DNA of 64,000 bases from Bin87 sp965115825 (lineage in GTDB: Bacteria > Chloroflexota > Dehalococcoidia > Lucifugimonadales > UBA3495): positions 1,240,001 through 1,304,000 of the forward strand of contig OZ220464.1 in NCBI GenBank assembly GCA_965115825.1. Reading direction: 5' to 3'. Shown here in pieces: positions 41,475-49,038 of this stretch; position 1 is the first letter of the stretch; each line of letters opens with the position of its first letter. The notes under the pieces were generated by a model. That model ran no database searches and had not been told where the DNA came from. It saw nothing but the letters and a program-made list of their open reading frames with translations. A program made the position numbers and the translations under genes.

Positions 41475-41612
41475 TTACTTCCTTGGCGGGTTATTGCCCC
41501 GGCCTCCGCCGGAAGGCCTCCCGGTAGTGCTGGGCGCGTTGCCCGGCCGTCCTTTACTCCCTCCTTTTCCTCCACCGCCGCCCCGCTTCGCACGCATTGC
41601 TAGTCTCTCCAT
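41475..41612 (-). CDS. 45-residue Gly/Arg/Lys-rich small protein preceding the XRE-NYN gene
   Basis: A very strong AAGGAGG lies seven bases before ATG 41612. The product starts MERLAMRAKRGGGGGKGGSK and ends in Arg/Gly/Asn/Pro-rich sequence; it has no acidic cluster and no hydrophobic core. Such a basic disordered peptide could bind RNA or DNA. It is transcribed from the promoter at 41697-41725 and lies 81 bases ahead of the XRE-NYN gene, so the two are probably co-expressed. The family is unknown, and the reading rests mainly on the ribosome site and promoter. Confidence 0.5.
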   Translation of the reverse strand: MERLAMRAKRGGGGGKGGSKGRPGNAPSTTGRPSGGGRGNNPPRK

Positions 41613-41696
41613 GGCGTCGCCTCCTTCGTGAGTTTGTGCCGCTTTTTGAGCCGTTGTTACGCCGCAACTGGGCACTGCCTGCAATCGGTAGCGCCC

Positions 41697-41725
41697 AGTT
41701 TATCCCAGTTCTGTTGATTTGTCAA
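41697..41725 (-). promoter_or_regulatory. Sigma-70 promoter for the small-protein/XRE-NYN unit
   Basis: On the minus strand a perfect TTGACA (41720-41725) is followed by 17 bases and TAAACT (41697-41702), about 80 bases before ATG 41612. This is one of the few full -35/-10 promoters in the window. Confidence 0.75.
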
Positions 41726-41728
41726 CAG
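41711..41728. promoter_or_regulatory. Palindromic operator overlapping the -35 box
   Basis: CTGTTGA (41711-41717) and TCAACAG (41722-41728) are perfect 7-base arms around TTTG. The right arm contains most of the TTGACA -35 box of the XRE-NYN unit. Its size and position suit a dimeric XRE repressor such as the one encoded downstream. Confidence 0.65.
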
Positions 41729-41778
41729 ATGCGCGGATTTCAAAGCCAAGTCACCCGTAGCATCCTCATGACGTTGAC

Positions 41779-42195
41779 TTACAGCCCCATCGCCTCCAAT
41801 CCCACCCGCGACAGGTCTTCGTCGGCTTGGCCGCTGGGATAGCCGCCTACGCCGATGCCGCCCAGGATTACGCCATCCTGCATAATCACCAAGCCGCCCT
41901 GGCCGTGAGTCAGGCGCGGGTCGCCCAGGTCGGCAATGTTGCGGCCCTGCGCGTGGAGGCCGGCGGCGTGCTCGCCGGAGTTGCGGCCCATCACCGCCGA
42001 GGTGTATGCCTTGCGCAGCGCATGGCGGCGGCTGAATATCCGCAGGTTGTCCATCGTCAGATAGGCCAGCAGCTCCCCGCCGGCGTCGCCGATGGCCATG
42101 GCCACCGGCGCGTCGGGGGTTTCGTTGGCTTTGGCCAGCATTGCATCAATTGCCGCCGTAACCTGTTCGGTAGTCAGCGTGGGTTTCGTTGCCAT
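41779..42195 (-). CDS. GlcG/HbpS-family (DUF336) protein
   Basis: The 138-residue protein starts MATKPTLTTEQVTAAIDAML. It has the family segments PVAMAIGDAGGELLAYLTMD, RIFSRRHALRKAYTSAVMG and GGLVIMQDGVILGGIGVGGY, ending SGQADEDLSRVGLEAMG. GlcG/HbpS proteins form octamers; some bind haem or glycolate-related ligands. There is no signal peptide, so it is cytoplasmic. It lies upstream of the XRE-NYN promoter on the same strand, 54 bases away, and is probably a separate unit. The substrate is unknown. Confidence 0.88.
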   Translation of the reverse strand: MATKPTLTTEQVTAAIDAMLAKANETPDAPVAMAIGDAGGELLAYLTMDNLRIFSRRHALRKAYTSAVMGRNSGEHAAGLHAQGRNIADLGDPRLTHGQGGLVIMQDGVILGGIGVGGYPSGQADEDLSRVGLEAMGL

Positions 42196-42576
42196 TGGTC
42201 AAACCTCCTGGAATCGTCGGGCGAAATACCTTCCGATGATACCACGCTGGGCCGGCTCGAGCCGGCAAGCTCGGGCGCAGGCGGGATGACGGCGTCGAGC
42301 AGCCGGATTTCCAAAATCAAAGAATACGAGGGGGCAAAGGTCGGAGAGCACGATTTCGCCGCTGTGGCGGTCATCTCAAACCGCTCGGTCACCGGGTGAT
42401 TGCAGAGATTGTGCACAAGGCGCGCAACGGAAACGGCGCTATGGGATTTCTGCTTTCGTACCGCGTCGGCATTAGTCCTGTACGGCGCGTCTCGCAATGT
42501 ATAATTTGTCCCCTATTCAGCCGAAATTACCCCAAGGTATGGCATGATTACATACCGGCGACATAGAGGAGACAAT
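42196..42576. other. Intergenic region with a perfect 16-base palindrome and a weak promoter
   Basis: No convincing gene is present; the one open frame on the minus strand (42174-42497) lacks protein-like composition and a ribosome site. The region holds GCCGGCTCGAGCCGGC (42251-42266), a perfect palindrome followed by CGGGATGACGG-type REP-like DNA. TATAAT at 42500-42505 is about 70 bases before the CoA-transferase start and a likely -10 box for it. Confidence 0.55.
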
Positions 42577-43806
42577 ATGCAACCCCTGTCCGATTTGCGC
42601 GTTCTGGCCGTTACCGTGTTCCTCGCCGGGCCTTTTTTGAGTATGACGCTGGCCCGGCTGGGCGCCGAGGTCATCAAGGTGGAGATACCGGGCCGAGGCG
42701 ACCCGGTGCGCGGCAACGGCCCCTTCGCCGGGCCCGACGGCATTCACTCCCGGCAGATTTCCGATAAGCACATCGCCACCCGTTTCCTCAAGCGCAGCCA
42801 GGGCGTCAAGAGCGTTACGCTGAACCTGCGCACTGAAAGGGGCCGGCAGCTGTTCCTGGAAATGGCCGGACAATCCGACATCGTGCTGGAAAACCTCGCC
42901 CCCGGCGCTATGACCCGGCTGGGCCTGGGCTACCATGACGTGGCCGCGGTGAATCCCGGCGTCATCTACGCCAGCATCTCCGGCTACGGACAAACCGGCC
43001 CTTATTCCCAGCAGCCCGCCCACGACCCGCAAATCCAGGGGATGAGCGGCCTTATGGACATCAACGGCGAACCCGACGGCCCGCCGACGCGCGTCGGTTT
43101 CTACATCGGCGACCTGGTAACGCCAATGTTCGCCGCCACGGCCATTCTGGCCGCCCTGCGGGAAAAAGAACGCACCGGCCAGGGCGCGCACCTTGACGTT
43201 TCCATGATGGACACCCTCACGTCGCTTATGCTAATGGAAAACTTGGAAGAGGATATCGCCGCCGGCGTTCCGCTGCGCGCCGGCAACAACAGCCGCAGCG
43301 GCCCCACCGGCCAATACCAGGCCAGCGACGGCGCAGTCATCATCACCGCGGCCAGCGACGACCAGTGGCGTCGCCTCTGCAACGCCATCGGCGCGCCGGA
43401 ACTGATCGACGACGAGCGATTTGCCCGCTATCAGGTTCGTTCCGAAAACGCCGCCGCCGCCCGCGCCCAAGTCCAAGCGCGCATCGGCGAAATGACGCGC
43501 GCCCAGACGCTGGAATGTCTCTCCGACGGCGATGTGCCCTGCGCGCCCGTACGCACCGTGCCGGAGATACTGGCCGACCCGCATTTCCGCGAGCGCGGCG
43601 CACTCCGACCCATGCGCAGCGCCGCGTTCAATGGCGAAGTGGAGCAACAAGTGACAGCCGGCTTCCCCGTCCTGTTTGACGGCCAGCCTCTGCCCGATGT
43701 GCCCGGCGCGCCGGCCATGGGTCAGCATAACGCGACGACGCTCAGCGTACTGTGCGGCGTGGATGAGGAGGAGCTGGAACGCCTGCGAAACGAGGGCGTG
43801 GTGTAG
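42577..43806 (+). CDS. CaiB/BaiF-family (class III) CoA-transferase
   Basis: ATG 42577 follows GAGGAG. The 409-residue protein contains VLAVTVFLAGPFLSMTLARL, GAEVIKVEIPGRGDPVRG, KSVTLNLRTERGRQLFLEM, DIVLENLAPGAMTRLGLGY and PAHDPQIQGMSGLMDING. The Asp of AHDPQIQGMSG is the catalytic residue of the formyl-CoA/carnitine CoA-transferase family. It moves CoA between acids, activating a substrate for beta-oxidation-like breakdown. Neighbouring acyl-CoA dehydrogenases and the CitE-like lyase make a catabolic setting likely. A GTG/ATG further upstream (42544) precedes the ribosome site and is not used. Confidence 0.93.
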   Translation: MQPLSDLRVLAVTVFLAGPFLSMTLARLGAEVIKVEIPGRGDPVRGNGPFAGPDGIHSRQISDKHIATRFLKRSQGVKSVTLNLRTERGRQLFLEMAGQSDIVLENLAPGAMTRLGLGYHDVAAVNPGVIYASISGYGQTGPYSQQPAHDPQIQGMSGLMDINGEPDGPPTRVGFYIGDLVTPMFAATAILAALREKERTGQGAHLDVSMMDTLTSLMLMENLEEDIAAGVPLRAGNNSRSGPTGQYQASDGAVIITAASDDQWRRLCNAIGAPELIDDERFARYQVRSENAAAARAQVQARIGEMTRAQTLECLSDGDVPCAPVRTVPEILADPHFRERGALRPMRSAAFNGEVEQQVTAGFPVLFDGQPLPDVPGAPAMGQHNATTLSVLCGVDEEELERLRNEGVV

Positions 43807-43852
43807 ATGTGGCCATGCGATTCGCCGGAACCTCGGCGCATCGCCGGTGTTC

Positions 43853-44572
43853 TTACTCCGTTTCCAACTCCTTCAGCAAAATCTGCGCCCAGTGCACATC
43901 GCCCCGTTCTACCAGGCGCTCGATGCCCGGTCTAATCTGCTGAGCCGCCACTACTGCATGCGTCGGCTGTCCGGTGAACCGGGCCAGATAGCCGGCGTTG
44001 CGGGTGGCGCGGTCAACGTCCCGCCAGCCGCCGGTGTAGGAGGCCTCCACGGCGATGTAGTGGCGAGCGCCGCTGTCGCGATGAGCGGCTTCGATGAGGA
44101 TGTCGGCGTTTTCAAAGCTGGCCAATTCGTTTGCCGGTATGCCGTCGGTGTCAGCGTCGTCAATCATATTCAGCACATCGTCAAGGTCCAGAAACCGGTA
44201 CTCCCGACAGCCAACCACTCTGGAGATGCGCGCGACAATGCGCAACGCGCCATTGCGGGCGTGGGCCGCTCTGATGTGGGCCAGGTCATTCTGAATACGG
44301 GTTTGGCCCGTTTCCAGGGCAAGTAGCCGCCGATCCGTGTTATCGATGAACTTGGTCAGCGTCGCCTCCAAGGCAGCCGACGACGCCTCCAGCGCGGCCA
44401 GCGAAGTCTCCAGAGCCGACATTCGTCGTTCCGAGTTTTCGGCAAATTCGGCAAACGCCCGCGGCAGATCCAGCAGTTCCTGCGACAGCAGCCGGGTGCG
44501 GAGGGCCTCGTTCCACTCCGGACGCTCGTCCAGGATCCTAACCAGATCCTCTATGGTATTTATTGTGGTCAT
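43853..44572 (-). CDS. Coiled-coil protein with PD-(D/E)XK-like C-terminal domain, unknown function
   Basis: From ATG 44572 the 239-residue protein starts MTTINTIEDLVRILDERPEW. A coiled coil at about 45-90 has repeated ALE(A/T) units (SALETSLAALEASSAALEAT). The C-terminal domain contains NADILIEAAH, YIAVEASYTGGWRDVDRATR and HAVVAAQQIRPGI. The D...E-x-S/K-like order resembles the restriction-endonuclease fold seen in several uncharacterised cyanobacterial and Chloroflexota families. The lysine is not evident, so activity is doubtful. GTG 44581 is an alternative start, but TGGGG lies at a better distance from ATG 44572. An extended -10 box is at 44594-44602. Confidence 0.72.
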   Translation of the reverse strand: MTTINTIEDLVRILDERPEWNEALRTRLLSQELLDLPRAFAEFAENSERRMSALETSLAALEASSAALEATLTKFIDNTDRRLLALETGQTRIQNDLAHIRAAHARNGALRIVARISRVVGCREYRFLDLDDVLNMIDDADTDGIPANELASFENADILIEAAHRDSGARHYIAVEASYTGGWRDVDRATRNAGYLARFTGQPTHAVVAAQQIRPGIERLVERGDVHWAQILLKELETE

Positions 44573-44593
44573 ATCAATCACCCCATTTGTTCA

Positions 44594-44602
44594 ATTATAT
44601 CA
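44594..44602 (-). promoter_or_regulatory. Extended -10 promoter (TGATATAAT) of the coiled-coil gene
   Basis: On the minus strand TGA plus a perfect TATAAT lies 21 bases before ATG 44572. The 109-base gap is shared with the diverging CitE-like gene at 44682. Confidence 0.6.
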
Positions 44603-44681
44603 CCCACCCAAGCCAGGGTGAGACCTTCCCAACGGTGATAACATAGAGCCGCCTTGACCTATTTCAGGAGGAATTTTACCT

Positions 44682-45581
44682 ATGCCCCGCATCACCGCCA
44701 AACCTCTGCGCTCCGTAATGTTCGTTCCCGGCAACAAAGAAGACTGGATGCTTAAAGTCCCCCAGTATAGCGCCGATGCCCTAATCCTTGACTTGGAAGA
44801 CTCGGTGCCGGAATATGACAAGGACGGCGCCCGCCCTCTGGTAGCCAGGATGATCGACGAACTGTCTCGGCGCGGGCAGACGCTCTTTGTGCGCGTCAAC
44901 CGCCTGGAAACTGGATTGACCGGCTTCGACCTGGAAGCGGTCACCCGCCCGGGGCTATACGGCATCCTGCTGCCCAAGGTGGAATCTCCCGCCGATGTGG
45001 TGGAGGCCGACATCCTGCTGCGCTACTTCGAGCGCAAGGCCGGTATGGAGCTGAACACCGTCTGCATCGACCCCGGCCTGGAAACGGCGGCGGGCATCCG
45101 TACCGCCTACGAAATCGCCATGGCGTCGGACCGAGTGGCCCACATGGGCGGCAGCGGCGGCAAAGGCGGCGACACCGCCCGCAGCGTCGGCTACCGCTGG
45201 ACGCTAGATGGCGCGGAAACCCTCTACCTGCGCAGCAAAGTACTCATCGACAGCCGCGCCGCCGGCATCCGGTGGCCCATCAGCGGCGGCTGGTTCGACA
45301 TCCACGACCTGGACGGCCTGCGCTGCTGGGCCAATAACCTCAAGGCCCTGGGCTACACCGGAATGCACCTGATACACCCGTCCCATGTGCCCGTCGTCAA
45401 CGAGATTTTCACCCCCACCGCGGAGGAAATCGCCTACTGGCAGGGCCTGCTGGACGCTATGGAGGAAAGCCGTCGGCAGGGCGCCGCCGCCGTAACCTAC
45501 GCCGGCGACATGGTGGACGTAGCCCACGAAGAGACGGCCAAGTCTATGCTGGAAATGTGCCGCAGCCTGGGGCTGGCGTAA
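44682..45581 (+). CDS. HpcH/HpaI aldolase/citrate lyase (CitE-like) family protein
   Basis: The 299-residue TIM-barrel lyase starts MPRITAKPLRSVMFVPGNKE after CAGGAGG. LILDLEDSVPEYDKDGARPL, LFVRVNRLETGLTGFDLEAV, LYGILLPKVESPADVVEADI, CIDPGLETAAGIRTAYEIAM and HLIHPSHVPVVNEIFTP match the CitE/malyl-CoA lyase superfamily. The Arg of VRVNR, the Glu of the VES segment and the Asp/Glu metal ligands are present. The family cleaves or condenses beta-hydroxyacyl-CoA thioesters, for example malyl-, citramalyl- or citryl-CoA. No citrate lyase partners are present, so a stand-alone acyl-CoA lyase is likely. Confidence 0.92.
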   Translation: MPRITAKPLRSVMFVPGNKEDWMLKVPQYSADALILDLEDSVPEYDKDGARPLVARMIDELSRRGQTLFVRVNRLETGLTGFDLEAVTRPGLYGILLPKVESPADVVEADILLRYFERKAGMELNTVCIDPGLETAAGIRTAYEIAMASDRVAHMGGSGGKGGDTARSVGYRWTLDGAETLYLRSKVLIDSRAAGIRWPISGGWFDIHDLDGLRCWANNLKALGYTGMHLIHPSHVPVVNEIFTPTAEEIAYWQGLLDAMEESRRQGAAAVTYAGDMVDVAHEETAKSMLEMCRSLGLA

Positions 45582-45590
45582 TTCCCTGCG

Positions 45591-48500
45591 TCAGCCGCCC
45601 TCGCCGGCCCGCAGCACCCGCTGCACTTCCAGCCGTCCGGTTACGTAGGCCAGCCAGATTATGGTAACGACGCTCACCGCCGCCAGCGCTGCGTAGGCCA
45701 AGGCTAGCATCCGCCAGTCAGTTTCCAGCGTCAGCGGCGGCGTGGCCCGAACGCCGCCCTCGGCTACCTCCAGCACCGGGAGCAGCGCCGCGCCAATCTG
45801 CGCTCCGGCCCATGTGCCTACCGCCACGCCGACGATGACCACAATCGCCAGGTTGAACCACACCACGCCGTTGAGCTGGCCGCGCGTGCTGCCCAGAGTG
45901 CGCAGCAGCGCAAACTCCGTCTGACGCTCTCGGGTGTCCAGCCAGCAGAACAGGGCGATGCCCGATGCGCTGGCCAGGGCCAGGGCCAGGAACATAATCA
46001 CCAGCAACCCACCCCATCCTGCATTGGCCAAAGGTTGCTGCCCACGCAGCGCAGCCTCCTCTTCGGCTATGATAATGCCTCCGGTGTTCAGGCCGATTTC
46101 CTTGATTTGCCTCTTGGCTTCGTCCGCTGCGGACAACGCGCCATCCAGGTCTCCCGGCGCAACGCTGCGATTCAGCCACAGCTCGCCGGCCCCGCCTATG
46201 ATGCGCCGGCTGTGCAGATTGGAATAATCCACGAACGCTCCCAGGTCAGCGATGATAAAGGGCTGTTGGCGTGGGTCAACGGTGGGGAAAAAGTCGGCAA
46301 CGCCGGCTATCCGCAACGGCAGCGCGAAGGTGGACATCCCCAGGCTGATACGGTCGCCAACCTCCGCTCCGGTGGCTTCCAGAATCTCAGGGCTGACCAC
46401 CGCCGGCAGCGGAGGCGCCGGCGCGCCGGGATGCAGGCCGGGCGCGCCGATGCCTCCCGGCGCCCAACTGAACACCGCCGAGCCGGCCGCGCCATCTCTG
46501 GCTGCGCTCTCTCTAACCACGTTGCGGCTGGTTTCCAGCGAGTACAGCCCGGGACGCACGTAGTCCTCAATAACGCTCCAGCCCTCCGCCGTGTCCAGCG
46601 ACGCAACCGGCGCCTCGCCCTGAGGAGTGTGCGCCGTCAAACCTTCCATGAACAGCGCCCCGGGACGGTCGCCGCCGGTGCGTCCCACGATTTGCAGGTT
46701 AATCAGCGTGTGCGGCGGATGGTCAATGCGGGGACGGCTCTCGTCGTCGGTAGGCCGGCCGCCTCGGCCTATTCTCAGAGCGACGTTCCCCTCCAGCCGC
46801 ACCCATCCGTGTCCGCTGACGTCGCCCAGAGGAACATCGTAGTGTCGCCCCTCTCCGTCGCGCAAACGGGCCGACACGCTGACCAGACGGTTCTGCAATC
46901 CCCCGACGCGCGCCCACAGGGAAATAGCGGTGGTATCTTGCGGCAAGAGCAAGCCCTTTGGCGCGTCGGCGCTGGGAGTAAGCAGCGTCATCAGTTCCGG
47001 CAACGTCTGCCCGTCGCCGAAGTCATCTCGCCACCAGGCCGCCTCCGCCAGCTTTTCCGGCTCCACCGCCAGCACGGATACGCGCTGTGAGCCGAACCCT
47101 TCGGTGAGCAGGCTGCCTTCGGTTCGCATCACCTCTGCCGAACCGGGCAGCGATTCCGACGCGCCGGAGTAGGTCCGAGCGGCGCGGCCTCCGTCGTGCT
47201 TGATGCGGATGTCCGCCCCCGTTTCGTACCGAATGCGGTCATCCAGGCTGCGGGTCAGCGTAGCGGAAAAGGCGCTGCCCACCACGCCCAGCGCAGTAGC
47301 CAGCATCAGCAGCGCCACCAGGCTGCCCGGAGCAATCGGGTCTCTGGCGATGCGCCGCAACCCCTGCACCAGCCAGCCGGGCCCCACCGGGCCCACGATG
47401 CGCGCCAACAGACCCATCGCCAGCGGGAAAAACCGCATTACCACCAGGCCCAGCGCAATCAGGCCCAGGGCCGGCCCCAGCAGCAGCGCAAAGTCAATCT
47501 CCAGATCGCGTCCGCCCAGGCTGCGAGTCAATACTGTGCCCCGGCTGGAAATCTGCCACCACAAAAAGGCGATGACCGCCAGCGCCAGCAGGTCAAGGTA
47601 ATATCGGTGGACAAAGGGAGTGCGCGCCGGTCGCGCGCCAGCCTGGCGAAACTCCACAATGCCCTTGCCGGCGGCGGCCAGCGTCGCCAGAGCAAGCACC
47701 AGAACCGCCAAAGCTGCCCCGGCCGCGCCCATGCCGACAGCCGGCAACGACAGCGACGCCGGCGCACTCCCGGCTCCTGGCCCAATCACCGCAGAGTCAA
47801 ACACCAACCCGCCCAACGCCCTCGCCAGCAGCGGCGACAGCAGTACGCCCACCACCAGCGCCGGCACGGCCAGCAGCAAACCCTCCACCAACGTCAGCAC
47901 GCCAATCTGGAAGGTGGTAGCTCCCCGGCTTTTTAACATGGCAATCTCGCCGGCTCGGGCGCGGATAACCATGCCGGCGGTGATGGTGAGATAGTAGGCC
48001 AGAATGCCGGCCACCAGAAACACCATCAGGAACAGGGGGATGCGGGCCAGCAGCAGCCGTTCCTGATGGTCTTCCAGTATCCGCGCCAGCCCGGTGGACG
48101 TGCTGCCGTTGGGCAGATCATTGGATACCGCGCGGCGAACCTTACGCAAATCATCCTGAAACTCGTCAACTTCTTTCGCCGGCAGGCCGGTTCGGTCAAC
48201 TTGCAGGAACCAGGCCGAGCTGGTGTACATTCCAGGATAGCGCCGGCCAACTTGCTCTCGCAGTGCAGCCTCCGAGACAAACAGCGGCGCCAGCGTCCAC
48301 TCCTCATCGTGGTATGACAGCAGCTTGTCCCGGCGATACCAGTATTCTTCATCCCGGTCGGTAGGTTCAATAACGCCGACTATGACCACCCTGGTCGCAT
48401 CCTGTCCTTCGCCTCCGGTGGCGGGAACTATGTCGAACCCTTCGCCCAGCGGAACGCCCAGAAACTCAAACCCCAGCGCGTCAACCGCAACCTCGATGAC

Positions 48501-49028
48501 CATGTCGTCCGTCGCGCCCGTCGTGTCGTCATAGCCTCCGTCGCCGGCGATGTCGGGCCATCTTCCCTGCACCAGACGGGCCTTGTCGTCCTCCTGCAAA
48601 CCCGATAAGTACTGTATCCGACCCCGAGGCCGCACATCGTTGGGAGCGTCCAGGTTAGGCCGCCCTGCGAAGTAAAAGGTTGACGTCTCCACCTGAAAAG
48701 ACACCGCGCCCACGGCCTCGCCCAGGGGCGGCAGCGCGCGCTGGGCAACGAACTGCCGGGCGTTCAGGTAACGGTCGCTGGCCGCCGAAGCAGTGCGCGG
48801 GTCGTCCAGGTCGTTGAAGACGCGCACCCAGATGTTCACGTCGCCGGAATCAGCGTCAGCCAGCGCGCGACGCAGGGCCGTATCCGCCAGCAGGTCATTG
48901 AAAACCACCGCGCTGGACAGCAGCACCACCGCCAAGGTAACGCCCAGCAGCACCGTCAGCTCAATACGAAACGACGACATCAGCCGCCGCCGCGCCAACA
49001 CATAGCCGAGATTAACAATAGCGGTCAT
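45591..49028 (-). CDS. Giant FtsX-like ABC transporter permease (second of pair)
   Basis: The 1145-residue protein has an N-terminal membrane helix (LTVLLGVTLAVVLLSSAVVF) and a large extracytoplasmic domain. A four-helix FtsX core (about 340-480) includes VFLVAGILAYYLTITAGMVI. Further helices (about 480-600), a second large outer domain and a final three-helix FtsX core (about 1005-1125) with LALALASASGIALFCWL follow. This is the two-module plan of MacB/LolCE-type permeases. It starts ten bases after the end of the similar gene 49039-52446 and shares its transcript. No ATP-binding subunit is visible in the window, so the pair must use a distant ATPase or act otherwise. Confidence 0.88.
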   Translation of the reverse strand: MTAIVNLGYVLARRRLMSSFRIELTVLLGVTLAVVLLSSAVVFNDLLADTALRRALADADSGDVNIWVRVFNDLDDPRTASAASDRYLNARQFVAQRALPPLGEAVGAVSFQVETSTFYFAGRPNLDAPNDVRPRGRIQYLSGLQEDDKARLVQGRWPDIAGDGGYDDTTGATDDMVIEVAVDALGFEFLGVPLGEGFDIVPATGGEGQDATRVVIVGVIEPTDRDEEYWYRRDKLLSYHDEEWTLAPLFVSEAALREQVGRRYPGMYTSSAWFLQVDRTGLPAKEVDEFQDDLRKVRRAVSNDLPNGSTSTGLARILEDHQERLLLARIPLFLMVFLVAGILAYYLTITAGMVIRARAGEIAMLKSRGATTFQIGVLTLVEGLLLAVPALVVGVLLSPLLARALGGLVFDSAVIGPGAGSAPASLSLPAVGMGAAGAALAVLVLALATLAAAGKGIVEFRQAGARPARTPFVHRYYLDLLALAVIAFLWWQISSRGTVLTRSLGGRDLEIDFALLLGPALGLIALGLVVMRFFPLAMGLLARIVGPVGPGWLVQGLRRIARDPIAPGSLVALLMLATALGVVGSAFSATLTRSLDDRIRYETGADIRIKHDGGRAARTYSGASESLPGSAEVMRTEGSLLTEGFGSQRVSVLAVEPEKLAEAAWWRDDFGDGQTLPELMTLLTPSADAPKGLLLPQDTTAISLWARVGGLQNRLVSVSARLRDGEGRHYDVPLGDVSGHGWVRLEGNVALRIGRGGRPTDDESRPRIDHPPHTLINLQIVGRTGGDRPGALFMEGLTAHTPQGEAPVASLDTAEGWSVIEDYVRPGLYSLETSRNVVRESAARDGAAGSAVFSWAPGGIGAPGLHPGAPAPPLPAVVSPEILEATGAEVGDRISLGMSTFALPLRIAGVADFFPTVDPRQQPFIIADLGAFVDYSNLHSRRIIGGAGELWLNRSVAPGDLDGALSAADEAKRQIKEIGLNTGGIIIAEEEAALRGQQPLANAGWGGLLVIMFLALALASASGIALFCWLDTRERQTEFALLRTLGSTRGQLNGVVWFNLAIVVIVGVAVGTWAGAQIGAALLPVLEVAEGGVRATPPLTLETDWRMLALAYAALAAVSVVTIIWLAYVTGRLEVQRVLRAGEGG

Positions 49029-49038
49029 CGCCGGCCGC

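Noticed and set aside
42174..42497. 107-codon minus-strand frame in the gap before the CoA-transferase
   Set aside because: It crosses a perfect palindrome and REP-like DNA, has no ribosome site and no recognisable composition.
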